The notes: generated by a model not told the origin, from the sequence alone. Counted from the stretch's first letter, positions 44,096-55,680 are shown. The stretch is DNA of 64,000 nt from Typhlomys cinereus (GCA_023101885.1 JALPQD010000303.1:1197786-1261785); one strand, 5' to 3'. Made by a program: numbers and translations.

Positions 44096-44863
44096 GAATT
44101 TGCATTCTTATGGATGGGAGCCTTCCTTGAGGATCTTGCTCTCAGGGTAGGGCCTTTCATATTATCCAGTGCAGAGCAGGCTTTAGTTTACTAATGGAGC
44201 TAATTTCTTAAACAATAGCAGACATTTTGCTCTCTGCTACTTCCTGGTTCAAGTCTTTAAGTTCGCCATTGCATTTTTCATCATCAAACCTCATAGTTTT
44301 TGCTTCTTTCTGCCCAATTTCTTGCCTTTTTTTGTAACTGAACAAGAATACTAAAAAATAGCCAAGCCACCATTATCAAGACCAGTTCTTCCATCAAGCA
44401 TTCAAATCTAACTTCAGGCAAGCTTTCAGGATAACGACAAAACTTAATCAAACTCTTTGCCAATGCATTGCTCCATTTGTCAAGTTTCCAACACAGTCTC
44501 TTATCCTCTCTGGACCATCACAAGCTGGGCTTTCACTGTCTGTCTCTCACAATATCAGTCTCTTCCAAACTCTCACTAGAATGGCCCCTTTGGCTCTGTC
44601 TCCAAGACACAAAGAATTTTCCAATGCAAAGTCCCAAAGTTCTCCATATTTCACCCAACAAACAATTCCAAAGGCAAACAAACCACATCACAGCAATGAC
44701 CCTGCTTCTTTACTTATCTGTACCAACATCTCTCAGTGTCACGAAAACCTTTTTGGTACGTGTTTCACAGTCTCACAGCAACACCTCACTTTCCTGATAC
44801 CAATTTCCCTTAACTTCAAAACACTTCACGTTGGTACCAGATGCTCTTAATCTTAGAGCAATA

Positions 44864-44880
44864 TCCCACTTCTTGGTACT
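44864..44880 (-). other. MaLR primer-binding site, tRNA-Leu-like, degenerate
   Basis: The plus-strand TCCCACTTCTTGGTACT is the reverse complement of AGTACCAAGAAGTGGGA, close to the tRNA-Leu(UAA) PBS TGGTACCAGGAGTGGGG. It lies 6 bp from the LTR border at 44887, as expected. Confidence 0.6.
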
Positions 44881-44886
44881 GATTTC

Positions 44887-45239
44887 TATACTGGTTGTTC
44901 TTTGTGCTATTGTGAGACAAAACTCAAACTCAAATAACTTAATGGAAAAAAAGAAGATTTATTCAGCTTAGGATTCCAGAGGGGAGAAACAGTCCTTCCT
45001 GGTGGAAGTGAAATGGCTTGTATCAGAAGCTGGAGGAGGCCTGTTATTGCAGACATCTTGGAAACAGAGTTGCTGCTTGCAAGCTTAAAAACAGACTCAC
45101 TCATTCAAGGAGGGTGGGGCCAACCAACTTCAAAGCCCACACCCTGTGACTGTCTTCTTCCCACAAGACTCCACCTACTAAGGTGTCATGACCTTCCCAA
45201 ACACATGAGCCTGTCAGGGACACATTTCAAACAATGACA
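44887..45239 (-). mobile_element. MT-type MaLR provirus, 5' LTR (antisense)
   Basis: The minus-strand read starts TGTCATTGTTTGAAATGTG and passes 'GAATAAATCTTC', with the end near 'CCAGTATA'. 353 bp. It is the 5' LTR because the PBS lies beside it at 44864-44880. Confidence 0.7.
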
Positions 45240-47354
45240 AACCCCAATCCCAAGCCTAAAGCAACGGCTTGTGAAGAATACTTAGAATAACAGTGTGCCC
45301 AGATTCATGACATGAGTTACCATCAAAGACAGCCTCAACAGTTGTTTCCCCATTGTTCTTAGATACGGGTGGATTTATAACCCACTCCTAACTAGCAAAA
45401 ATTTGCCAAGTTGAATGTAAGGCAAGAGTGATGGTTCTAGAAATTTGTTTATCCTTTTTGCCTTGAACACATGATGGTTGGTATCATCTGGAGGGAAAGA
45501 CCAAGAGATCAGTCATAGAGATGTTGAGCAAGAATTATCGATCTTTGGCCTTGTTATATCAGCTAAATAAAATACTATTGGTTTATAACCATTATGGTCA
45601 GACTTTCTGTTTCTCATATTGAACACATTTCTAACTGACACAGATGTGGAAGAAGGAAACTGTTTCCCAAATGCCTTGGTTTTATTCATGTTTGAGAATT
45701 AAAGATAAATTCAGAGGACAATTTAACCAGATGCCTGAAGCCACAGGCTCAGCTCCAGCCCAGGAGAGAACAGAAAAGAACTGCCAAGTCTCATTACTGG
45801 CAGCACAGAACAGCTCTCCAGTGAAGCATCAGAGTTAATGGTGTGTCTCAATTTCAGCCACATACCCAGTCAAGGCAGCAATGAAGCCAGTAATGAATGC
45901 AGCCACTTAAGTTGTGAGCTCTGATTTTGTCCCAGTCACCACAGTTTTCAGATCCCACTGGAAAAATAGATGACCGAGATCAGAAAAATCAACTGAGCAG
46001 GTACCTCATGGCCCTGCTTCATGGCAAAGTAGAGTTTTCAGAGCTTTGCATTAAAATTAATAGGTTCGTTCAAAGATTCATTAAGTACTTTCTTTTGCAT
46101 AGTCTTTTTTGTCAGTGAGTTGCTTTGACTCTAGTGAGAACAAGCAGCCTTGAATACATAGCTACAACATAAACCAAGGAATCATGGGAGTCTTGCTAGA
46201 GGAAGGAGATGCACTAGAGTCTTTGGGAGGGAGATAACCTTGACTTGGCATTGCTGGCGGAGTGGAAGAAGTGAATGGTTTTACTATTCCCTTATTTTGG
46301 GTGCCTTTGCAGTGTAAACTTGTAAAGACCAAAGGGGGAATGTACTTTTCTTTCAGAACAGGACTCTATAAAACCAAATGTAGGGGTAAACCACTACACT
46401 TTACCAACTCCTACCACTGAGACTACATTCAGAAAATTCAACAGAAACTGAGTGAAAGAAAAAGGGATTTATAGACAATGAGCCAAGCAGCCAGGTATAG
46501 ATCGGGTGAGGGTAAGCTAGTGCCTTCAACTGCTCACCAAGGGCCAAATGTGTTTTTATCTAATAGTGATATGTTGTGAGGCATTTTCCTCTGACTCTGT
46601 GTTTGCCGCCTCTCAAAACATGTCTTCTATGGACCCCGAGACCAGTGTTTCTGACTTTACAGTGGCTACTTATTAACAGTCAGAGAGGTTATGCTCCAGT
46701 GGTCCTTGTGGGAAGGAGAAAAAGACAGCTGCCCTGACCTGAAATCCTGACAATCCTGACCTGAAAATCCTGACAATTCCTCATTGGCCCTGGTAGGCAA
46801 TGTGTCCATTGCTTAAAGGTCATTGTGATCCTGACAATGATTTTCATACACAGAAGATATTAACTTTTCATCACTTTAGATTTTAAGCCTAATATCAAGT
46901 ATATTGAAGCTCTAAATTAGAAAGTCAATTTGTTGGACTTCTAAGTTCAGTTTGTAAATTTTGCTTTTTTGGTTCTCAGTTTGTAAATCTTACTATGCTA
47001 CTCCTGATCTAGACATTTAATAATAAAAGGCTTTTCAACTAACAGAAACACTTTAAAGTGCAACAGTACATTTATACAAATAGTTTCCCTTTTAGACTTT
47101 AATAACCTGTCTAATAAGTAAAACCTTTGAAATACTTAAAAAGTAATTGCAAAATGTTGACTCTTGGGCCTTCATGAATGTTTTAAATCAGTTTGCAAAC
47201 CATAAAATCACTTATACTTTTAATGTGAAATCATAAATTGAATAAATTACTCAAGGACACCTTTTAATTGAGATCATAAACAAGCTTCTTAAGAACTCCA
47301 TTATGTCAAATAATCTTCACAGTGAACACATTTTTGATGTGACAGACTTATCAA
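45240..47354. other. unassigned sequence
   Basis: No confident element. 45360-45640 ends with 'GTTTCTCATATTGAACAC', a weak ERVL-like end. 46740-46790 carries a short imperfect repeat of 'GACCTGAAATCCTGACAATC'. Confidence 0.3.
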
Positions 47355-47470
47355 GCTGGTGAGGTGACCTTGGTATCCCACCTATTCAGGAAGCTGAGAC
47401 AGGAGGATCACAAGTTGAAAGTCAGCCTAAGTTGAGTAGCAGGTATCAGGCTCTTGCTATGATCCTCAGA
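47355..47470 (+). mobile_element. B1-like SINE, sense, degraded
   Basis: 'CCCACCTATTCAGGAAGCTG', 'AGACAGGAGGATCACAAGTTG' and 'AAGTCAGCCTAAGTTGAGTAG' are B1-like with many changes. Confidence 0.5.
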
Positions 47471-47950
47471 ACTACAAAAAGCATATATACACAAATTACT
47501 CCTTAACCAAACACCACACAAAAATTCAAATTGTGAATTGGATTTTTTTCACTGTTTCCAAGAATAATCTTTGGGATTGGAAGACTTCCCAACTTCAGAT
47601 GCCCCAAAGTCATCCTTGGTGATACAGGAAATGAAGAAAGGCTGTATTGAGACTAACACCACATTCAGAAGAGATAGGTTGTTTTTTTGTCCCATTAAAG
47701 CCCACAAGCTGTAGAGAAAGTGCACAGAACAGAGATTGGGGTGGGACAGCGCTTCAGTCATCAGGAAATTGTGGGCTGTTTTAAGGACTTGGTCCTAAGA
47801 AGAGAAGCCTTCCTATTTCTGAGCAGAAGAGTAATATTCTTATTTTAACGGCGGACATGAGACTCAGTTTCCACCAATGAATTGTTTGAGGAAGTCCTGC
47901 CTGAGGACTTCTTTGACCTTTGTATTCGTTCTAGATATGCTCCTACTAAA
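47471..47950. other. unassigned sequence
   Basis: Nothing recognised. Confidence 0.3.
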
Positions 47951-48224
47951 ATATGATACTTAGAGCCATGACAATTATTTTGTGACTATGCGGAAGGGTA
48001 GGTAAAGCAGTTTAACACTAAATATGGCAAAGATGGAAATTTAAAAAGTTGTATTGATATCTAATTCATATACTATAAAACTGATGCATATGATACTTAG
48101 AGCTATGACAATTATTTTGTGACTATGCGGAAGGGTAGGTAAAGCAGTTTAACACTAAATATGGCAAAGATGGAAATTTAAAAAGTTGTATTGATATCTA
48201 ATTCATATACTATAAAACTGATGC
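47951..48224. repeat. tandem duplication, 2 x 137 bp, near identical
   Basis: Copy 1 at 47951-48087 and copy 2 at 48088-48224 differ by one base that I can find (GAGCCATG versus GAGCTATG, positions 47967 and 48104). The unit is not a known repeat. The sequence after copy 2 continues AT, giving 2-bp microhomology at the junction. Confidence 0.9.
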
Positions 48225-48254
48225 ATTTAGATGCAGTGATTCTGAATATGTTTG

Positions 48255-48774
48255 CAGAATCATATAACCATTACCCAGCAAATTTTGGAACCTTTTTAAT
48301 CACTACAGAAATAAAACACTTTACCCAGTAGCAAGTCATTAAATTATTTTATTCTTACATTTGCCCCTTCTGGATTTTTCATATGATGGACTCATGCCTA
48401 AGTGTCTTTAATGTCTCACAGCCTGTTTCAAAGGTTTATCCATGTTGGAACCTGTATCTGTATTTTATTCCTCTTCATTCCCTAATAATATTCTATTGAT
48501 GAAACTTTAGTTTGTTTCTGACTTTGGCGACTATGAACATCTGTGGATGATTTTTTTTTGTATATGAGGGGCTATATCTTCATTTTCTTTGTGTATTAAC
48601 CTGTAAGTAGAATGCTATGCCATGAATTATCTTCATGTTTAACCCTTTGAGAAATTGCCAGATTGTATACAGCAATGGAGGGCACAGAGGAACACTTCCT
48701 GCCACTTCCAGCAGGGGCGTGGCTGAGAGCATCAGCTGATGATTCTTGTCTTTTTTATCGTAGACATCATAGTG
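48255..48774 (-). mobile_element. old L1 (L1M-type) 3' UTR and ORF2 end, antisense
   Basis: The 'CCAGCAAATTTTGGAACC' UTR end, 'TGCCCCTTCTGGATTTTTC', 'ATGATGGACTCATGCC', 'GTTTATCCATGTTGGAACC', 'AATATTCTATTGATGAAAC' and 'TGAGAAATTGCCAGATTG' follow the antisense L1M order. Confidence 0.75.
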
Positions 48775-48885
48775 TGTTTGTGTGTGGAGGAGATGTTTCT
48801 TTTTTAATTAATTTGAGGATAGCATACAATATAAAGGGTCCCCTTATGCTACTTTCATGCAAACTTGTCACTAGGCTGTATACAA
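48775..48885 (-). mobile_element. short L1 3' tail inserted in the older L1, antisense
   Basis: 'TTTTTAATTAATTTGAGGAT', 'AGCATACAATATAAAGGG' and 'CTACTTTCATGCAAACTTG' resemble the antisense L1 3' tail at 10490-10560 and break the L1M order on both sides. Confidence 0.5.
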
Positions 48886-49125
48886 TTTCATGTGGTTTTG
48901 ATTTGCATCTTTCTTTTGCCTGATGTTAAGCATCTTCTAATGGCTTATTGGTTATTTCTTTATTTTCTTTGAAGAAATGACTGTTTTTTCAATTCTTTGC
49001 CTGTTTTTAAGTCAGATTGTCTTTTCATGGCATTTGCTCTCTCTATCTTCCAGATACTAGACATTTTGTTGGTGGTGTCTGTTGATGAATAAAGGTTGCT
49101 ACTCAATGAAGTCCATTTTTTCTCT
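48886..49125 (-). mobile_element. old L1 (L1M-type) ORF2 segment, antisense, continued
   Basis: 'ATGTGGTTTTGATTTGCATC', 'TGATGTTAAGCATCTTCTAA', 'TTCTTTGAAGAAATGAC', 'CAATTCTTTGCCTGTTTTTAA', 'CAGATACTAGACATTTTG' and 'TCAATGAAGTCC' are in the right order. Confidence 0.75.
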
Positions 49126-49823
49126 TATCTCTCATGTTTTGTATCATACATAAAAGTATTTTGTCTTTGTCATACAGATTTTATTATCTAAGTGTTACAT
49201 ACACAAATATACTGAATTTATGATATCTTGACCACTCAATCCCAATCTCATCCCTCCTTTATAATCCTTTATCTCCCCTACTCGACTCTTTCTTATTTTC
49301 AAGTCTTTTAGCATGCATGGCCCACTGGGTTTCATTTGGTTTGCCTTTGATGACATATGCCTGAGTACTTACCACTGAGGAAAGCATCTTCCTTTTCTTC
49401 CTTATCAACATTAGTACCCCTCAGTCTCTCAAGGAGGCATGGAACCTCTTGAGATCTTTCCCCTTCCATGGTGAAATGCTGATAGGACAATTTCCATGCT
49501 GGTCTTGTGAAAAAATATATATCTATTGTGAAATCATGGATACTACAGCCCTGTCATGTCTAGGAAATAATGTCTGGTTACACCCTTATCTCACTTCCTC
49601 TTCTGAGATGTTCTCTGTACCTTAAGGTGGTGAAGATAGGGGTGACTTGGAGGTCCTGTTTAGATTTGAACAATCTGAAGTCATTTATTTTCTGTACTTC
49701 ATGGTTTTCTGTGATATATTCCACTGCAGAAGGAGGCTTGCAGGTTGAGTGCTGAGTGTTCCTCCAATGTATGAGTATAACGACAGTTGCTTAAAAGGCA
49801 GTTTGATGTAGTATCTTCATGGC
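49126..49823. other. unassigned, with an L1-like pyrimidine tract
   Basis: A possible antisense L1 3' tail around 49150-49320 ('CAATCCCAATCTCATCCCTCC' type, then 'CTCCCCTACTCGACTC'). The rest is unassigned. Confidence 0.3.
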
Positions 49824-50247
49824 CGTCATAGTTAGGCACAGATGTCAACTTGACAGTTGAAGGTTTTGAGCTCTGGGCACATTTGTAGAGAATTAGTGAT
49901 TGGGTTAAACTCAGAGCAGGAGATTGTCTAACTGATGGGAAAGGCCCAGCCTATGGTGGGTAGGACTAGGCCCTGAACAGATGACTAAAAAACTGAGAGT
50001 CAGTTGAGGAAGTTGGCATCCTTGTGTATACTTGGCCAGACCTGCTGGTCTGGAAAGTAAGGATCGTCCCTCTCTCAGCTGTTATGTGGTAATGGTGTGG
50101 CCAGTTCTCTTGGCCTGGTGTTGGTGCATGTTCTCCTGTCAAGCTGGACTATGAACTGTAACCAGATAATTGTAAGAAAATAAACCCCTTGTTCCTGTAA
50201 GCCATTTGATGGTGATTTATCAGCAACCTTGCAGGCAAACTGCAACA
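49824..50247 (+). mobile_element. MaLR (ORR1-like) provirus, 5' LTR
   Basis: 424 bp from CGTCATAGTTAGGCAC (T to C at the first base) to CTGCAACA. 'AGAAAATAAACCCCTTG' is the poly(A) context. It matches the 3' LTR at 51436 and the solo LTR at 4780. The first base has lost the canonical TG. Confidence 0.85.
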
Positions 50248-51435
50248 GAATTTTGTACCAGGAATGGGTATGTTGCTGATAAATCTGACTATGTGGATTT
50301 TGTGGCTTTTGAACGGTTTTGCCGGACAAAGTTTGAAATGTTTGAAGATTTTTGACTTTGTGGATTACAAATACCATTCTTTAGAGGTTAGCAGGTCAAT
50401 TGGATAATGGGGATGCTGAGAGAGTCATGGATTGTTTGGGCCCAATTTGTGATGACAGGAACAAGGACTTTGGTAAAGTTGAATTTAAAGATGATAGACT
50501 GGTTTGCTTAACAGAGGAGAGCTGTGTTGGCAGCCTTAAAGATTTGCATGAGAAAAGGGCAGGCAGCCAAATAGCTGCCATTGTTGGAGAAATAAGTATC
50601 AATGAAGGAAAACCTTGCACTGGATGGTGGAAAACATGAATACCACTGAGTCTGTGGTTTGAAAATCCAGATTCCTTCAGGGGCTGAAAGCCCAAGATGA
50701 AGCTGTTTCTTGCCCTTTGGAAGTTTGGCTGCCTAAAAGAGGCTTTTTCAGCATCAGCGCACAAAACTTGGTACAGCTGTGGCTTGAGTGGACCAAGCTA
50801 CGTTTAAACTCACTTCAGCATCTGGCAGCGTCCCCCAGGTAATGCTGGTTTTGGTGTACAATTATGGGGTTCATGAAGAGCAGCAAAAGCTTCGCACCAA
50901 GTGGTAGGTATAGAGCCCCGCAAGAGAGGGTGGGGCTTAGTAGAGGCTAAGCCAGAATGCTGGAGATGCCAGAACCATGAGATGTATGCTGAGGACAGCT
51001 GTGAGTGGAGATTCAGCCTGGTTCAGAGGAACTCTGAATAACCTTGAGCTGCAAACAGAGACTGGGAATGTCTAGAATCTTTGAGCTGCCTTGACTACGT
51101 GATGAGCAACAGAAAAGGGATACTGAAGTAAAGGATGTAGTATTTTGATTTGTTGGACTTTGATCTTTTTAATGTTTTCCTATTGTGTTAAGCTCCTTCT
51201 GTTTTAATGTTTTATCTGTTTTAAAGTATTTAACTTATTCTGATTTAATACACTCTTAAGGTTAAAAAAACTTTGAACTTTTAAAATGTTGGAACTGAAA
51301 TTTTAAGGAGAGAACATTTTAAATTTGTCTATGAAATTATTTATTTTTAAGATAACTTTTAATATCTGTGGGGACAAGGATTGAAGGTTACAGTTTAAAA
51401 GTGCTATGTTTTTGTGTCAAGTTGACAAGAGGTGG
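50248..51435 (+). mobile_element. MaLR internal region, non-coding
   Basis: About 1.19 kb between the two LTRs. No gag or pol-like frame: small plus and minus frames (for example 50400-50639 and 50396-50764) carry no retroviral motif. The 3' end 'TGTCAAGTTGACAAGAGGTGG' before 51436 is typical of MaLR internal ends. Confidence 0.8.
50253..50269 (+). other. primer-binding site, tRNA-Leu-like
   Basis: TTGTACCAGGAATGGGT aligns with tRNA-Leu(UAA) PBS TGGTACCAGGAGTGGGG with a few changes, and lies a few bases after the 5' LTR end at 50247. This sets the orientation of the element. Confidence 0.75.
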
Positions 51436-51868
51436 TGTCGTACTTGGGCACAGATGTCAACTTGACAGTTGAGGGTTTGAGCTCTGGGCACATTTGTGGA
51501 GAATTAGTGGTTGGTTTAAGTCCAGAGCAAACCTGCAGGAGATTGTCTAACTGATGGGAAAGGCCCAGCTTATGGTAGGTGGGACTAGGCCCTGAACAGA
51601 TGAATAAAATACTGAGAGTCAGTTGAGGAATTTGGCATCCTTGTGTATACTTGGCCAGACCTGATGGTCTGGAAAGTAAGGATCGTCCCTCTCTCAGCCG
51701 TTATGTGGTGATAGGTGTAGCCAGTTCCCTTGGCCCTGGTGTTAGTGCATGATCTCCCTGTCTAGCTGGACTGTGAACTGTAACCAGATAATCGTAAGAA
51801 AATAAATCCTTGTTCCCTTAAGCCACATGATGGTGATTTATCAGCAACCTTGCAGGCAAACTGCAACA
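51436..51868 (+). mobile_element. MaLR (ORR1-like) provirus, 3' LTR
   Basis: 433 bp from TGTCGTACTTGGGCAC to CTGCAACA. It differs from the 5' LTR by scattered substitutions and small indels. The flanking 5-mers, ATGGC (49819-49823) and ATAAC (51869-51873), agree at three of five bases, so the target duplication is eroded. Confidence 0.85.
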
Positions 51869-52724
51869 ATAACTAAACATTAAAAGCCTGAACTCCCCCT
51901 GGAACATATGTTCTCTCCTTTCATAAGTTCTTGTTCTAGTTTACAGTAAGAGGAATGTGTTCCTTACTGACGAATGGGTCTTAAATCCATTAAAGAGCTG
52001 TTGGTTACCCCCTTGACATTCATGTCACTATTCCACTGCCATTGTGATTGTTATTACAACTTGCTACTCCTATATTTTTGAGTCTGTTACAGAAAGCTCT
52101 TATACTTTGATTTATAATACACTTAATGAATTTTGGTGGATGATATGAGTCAAAAATTCAACATTATTATTTTAAACAAGGGTATAGTTGTTTCTGGACC
52201 ACTTGTCATAAGCACCATTTTCCCCCTTTGAATTTTCTTAGGATCATTGTTAGAACATAAGGACTTATTTCTGAACTCTAAGTCTAGTTTATTAAGAGGT
52301 CTGCCTATCTTGTGCCGGCTTGTCTATTGTTGTCCTGGCAGCAATGAAAATATTCTGAAGAGACCCTTGTGTCCCTCTCTTCAGCTATCAGATTATTGAA
52401 ATGATGATCCCTAAGGAACTGGAATATCCTCCAGGAATGTCACATTGTAGAAAGAAAAGGCTGACTTCTGGTTCCAGCTAGAGGGCTAGCTCGTTTCCTG
52501 GAAAGAGTTTTCACACATTTTTGACAATTTGTCAGACCACCTTTAAGAAAGATTAGAACCTAGACAGTGGTGATGGATGGGACCATGCCTTGAGCAGGAC
52601 TGTGCTAGTGTATATACTTCCAGCTCTTTATTTAAATTTAAATCTCTTGTTAAGATCCTAAAAACACTTAGGGTTCACCTAATCTCTTTATTTGTTCTCT
52701 TTCTCTCTCTTTTGTTACTGTTTT
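51869..52724. other. unassigned sequence
   Basis: No element recognised. Confidence 0.3.
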
Positions 52725-52945
52725 TCTTCGTGTGTGCATGCAATTAAGTATGGGTGCCCAAAGGTGACATTGGGAATCATCCTGAATTGTTCTCCATCCT
52801 TATTGGGGCTTCTCAAGCTCCACCTTCCAGGGCCAGAATTGCAGGCCAGCAACATATCTGCCTCGCATTTTTACATGGGATCTAGGGATCTAAACTCAGG
52901 TCATTATGTTTAGGTTTTAACTTCTGAGCTATCTCCCCAACCCTT
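52725..52945 (-). mobile_element. tRNA-headed lineage SINE, antisense, degraded
   Basis: 'GTGACATTGGGAATCATCCTG', 'CTCAAGCTCCACCTTCCAGGG' and 'GAGCTATCTCCCCAACCC' are the body and head in reverse order. The TG tail is short and no clear target duplication is seen. Confidence 0.65.
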
Positions 52946-53079
52946 TCTTCCTCTTCCCCATGTGGTCACATTGAACGAATCTCCTTTCTTTGGTTTTCAT
53001 TATTGCTTGCCTGTTTAATCAGCCTATTGAGTTTGGGTGAGTAAGTCCAGCTTGTTCAACTGCCTGGGCCGAGGCTCTG

Positions 53080-53385
53080 GCTCCAAGAACACCAGTAACA
53101 ATTTATTTTCTTGATTATTGTGGGTTTGCATTAAGTTTTGTAATCCAGATATATGAGTGCTTTTACTTTGTTCTTTTTCAAAATTGCTTTGACTATTCTG
53201 AATCCCTCTCATTTTCACATGAATTTTAGGATTACCTTGTCAATTTTTGAAAAGATGAAGCTTGCATTTGATAGCGATCACATGACATTATAGATCAATT
53301 TGAAGAATTATCATCTGAAAAGCATCAAGTCTTTTGAATTGTCATCATAGGATGTTATTTTACTTATTTGGTATCTGCTATATTT
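53080..53385 (-). mobile_element. old L1 ORF2 fragment, antisense
   Basis: 'CTTTGTTCTTTTTCAAAATTG', 'TTTGACTATTCTGAATCCC', 'ATGAATTTTAGGATTACC' and 'ATAGATCAATTTGAAGAATT' match antisense L1 ORF2 order. Neither end of L1 is present. Confidence 0.7.
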
Positions 53386-54985
53386 CTAAGTATTGGATGT
53401 GATCAGATCCAAGGGCTGATGTGATGGTGTTTGACTCAATGATAGAACAAAAGAGATCAGGGAAGAGCTTTGGAGGCAGGCATGCAGACCCAGCAGGGAG
53501 TTGCTGGGCTGACTTTCCCAGGCACACACTGTGACAACTTTAGGCCGTCGGGGCGGAGAAAGGCAAATGTGCTGCAGGCCCTTCACCCCCTCACCCAAAT
53601 CCAGGGGACTCTGGACACAGCAGGGAGTCTGTCAAGGCGAGACTCCTTCACTCACTCATTCACTCATTCAGTTACACAGCTGCTGGCTGTGATGACGAAG
53701 ATAAGTAAAGCCTGACCGCCTGCACCTCTGCCTCAGCCCTTCAGAGATTCGGCCACGGATGGGGAGTTTGTCAGACAAGATCTCGGTCTATTGGGGGTAA
53801 CAAATCAGCTTATATAGACAAAGAATCAGAACACGCAAAACAGGCAACCAATTACCTTAATGGTCAGTACAGCACACAGGATGCATAGATCAGACTAAAC
53901 ATAAATCTATGTTAGCTCCTATAAGCCAATTAGGACTCTCTGTAATGTGATCAGGGTTACGCCTAGGACACTAGCTCCCAGCGCCATCTTTGGTCCCATG
54001 TGCTAAGCCATGCCCTGCTCACTCCCTCCCAGACCATTATTCCTGGGCAGGCCCAACATGGAGTCAACTCTGTCTTCTGAATTAGAGCAGGTAGGGCTGG
54101 CTGGGCATAAGGGAGAGTTCTAAAGGTTACACTTTAGCCCCAGAGAACCAGAAATGGGTAGCTACAAACCTTAGTTGCTGCCCTTGAAATGGTGTGAACT
54201 CTTCCTTTGAAATTCTCCAGGAAGCCTATAATCAGAGACAATGAAATGGAAAATGAATCTGTTTTAAGGGACACTTGTGCTCACTCTCCAATACCTTCAG
54301 CTGAATCATGCTTTACATTCAACTTGATGCCTTTAGAAGTGTTTCTGCCTTTAGATGTATTGTTTTGAAAAAAGTGCTCCTTCACTTCTCTGTACTAACT
54401 TACATATGGAAATGATACAGGTCCCAAGGTATAGACTCACTTTCTCCATAAAATAATGAATTATTACATGGGAGAAAGAGTTGGCAATGTTTAGATTTAT
54501 TTTAAAACAAAAGAACTATAGGATTGGGACTCTGGGGTGCAAATGGAATCCCAACAGCTGCCAGGAAGATGGGAGATGGAGAAAAAGAAGAACTTGATTG
54601 TGAAGGAATTAGTGTTCAGAGAAACAACAAAAGGCAGCATGGTAGACTTGGAAGTTTAGACAAAAGCAAAAAAGAGAAAGTTGTTCTTTCTAGCTTAAAG
54701 ACTCAAAAGCAAAGGGCTGACAAAGCACATGTTGGCAGAGTCTTAACTTGAATCTCTGCTTTCACCTTGCCTAGGGAAGGGGGTTCTGGGAGAGAAATGC
54801 ACAGGACCCTTCTTCCAGGAGGATCAGAATTCCTTGGGGTGGAAATCTCGACAGACCCAGTTGGATTAATTTAAGGAGTCCACAGCTGGTCACAGAATCC
54901 CGACTCCATTCTGTTGTTATTTGGAAGCTAGAAGTGTGAGTTAGTCTCTAACAGAATGAGCTAGAAAGGTCAAAGAGATCAAGAA
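53386..54985. other. unassigned sequence with an LTR-like part
   Basis: 53560-54130 has an LTR-like character (GC-rich blocks, 'CACTCACTCATTCACTCATTC', 'GTCTATTGGGGGTAACAAATC') but no paired ends. 54500-54760 is a purine-rich stretch with a chance 75-codon frame. No family is assigned. Confidence 0.3.
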
Positions 54986-55334
54986 AAATCTCCAGAAAAA
55001 AGAATGCACGTGGCGTGAAAGTGGGATGGGAGGTGATCCTACTGGAGGAAGGGAAAGAGAAGATAGGGGAAGGGGAACAAGCGAGGGAGGTATAAATAAC
55101 ACCAAGGATATAAGAGAAAGCACATGAAAGCTTGTCAATTTATTGCAAGGAACCATCATGGCCAACGATAAGCTAAACCTGTGGGCCCTGCAAAGTACAA
55201 GTAAACAGTGAGAAACCCCCAGATCCAAAAGGGGAGGGGTAACTATATCTGGTAGTGTGTACATCAAGCTCCAAAGACGACTCCAACCCCAGAAGTACAA
55301 AGGAGACCTTCATTGAAACAGCATACACTAAACA

Positions 55335-55378
<44 letters not shown>

Positions 55379-55515
55379 TTGAATCTGGAAAGAAGACTAG
55401 AATGGAGGGAGAAGGAGGAAAATTATGGGGCAGGATAGAGGGGAGAATATATTGAAGGTTTCATATACTTGTATGAAATGTATTGTATGTGATGAAAAAT
55501 CACCAATAAAGAAAG
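54986..55515 (+). mobile_element. L1 3' UTR-like segment
   Basis: The purine-rich 'GGTGGGATGGGAGGTGATCC'-type start (55020-55090), a middle with 'CAAGCTCCAAAGACGACTCC' and the end 'GTTTCATATACTTGTATG' then 'ATCACCAATAAAG' suggest a sense L1 3' UTR with a terminal AATAAA. A (CA)n run at 55337-55377 lies inside. Confidence 0.5.
55337..55377 (+). repeat. (CA)n microsatellite
   Basis: About 20 uninterrupted CA units within the L1-like UTR. Confidence 0.9.
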
Positions 55516-55583
55516 AATGAAGAGAGAGAGAGAAAGGAAGGAAAAGAAAGAGAAAGAAAAAAAGAAAAAAGGAAGGAAGGAAG

Positions 55584-55666
<83 letters not shown>

Positions 55667-55680
55667 AGAAAAAGAAACTT
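55516..55680 (+). repeat. (GA)n/(GAAA)n microsatellite
   Basis: GA- and GGAA-type start, then a pure GAAA run about 55588-55665. It follows the putative L1 tail, so it may be an expanded A-rich tail. It produces Lys/Glu- and Phe/Leu/Ser-rich frames that are not genes. Confidence 0.9.

Larger units (their letters stand above)
43134..44886 (-). mobile_element. MaLR internal region, antisense, non-coding
   Basis: About 1.75 kb between the two LTRs. It contains 23-bp-unit duplicated phrases near 43373-43420 ('CATCCCAGTTCCAAAAGGG' and 'CATCCTAGTTCCAAAAGGG'). It carries no gag or pol coding, as usual for MaLR elements. A CpG-rich insertion (43903-44095) lies inside. Confidence 0.6.

Noticed and set aside
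50396..50764. Possible gag or pol remnant in the MaLR internal region
   Set aside because: Frames of up to 122 codons carry no retroviral motif. MaLR internal regions are normally non-coding.
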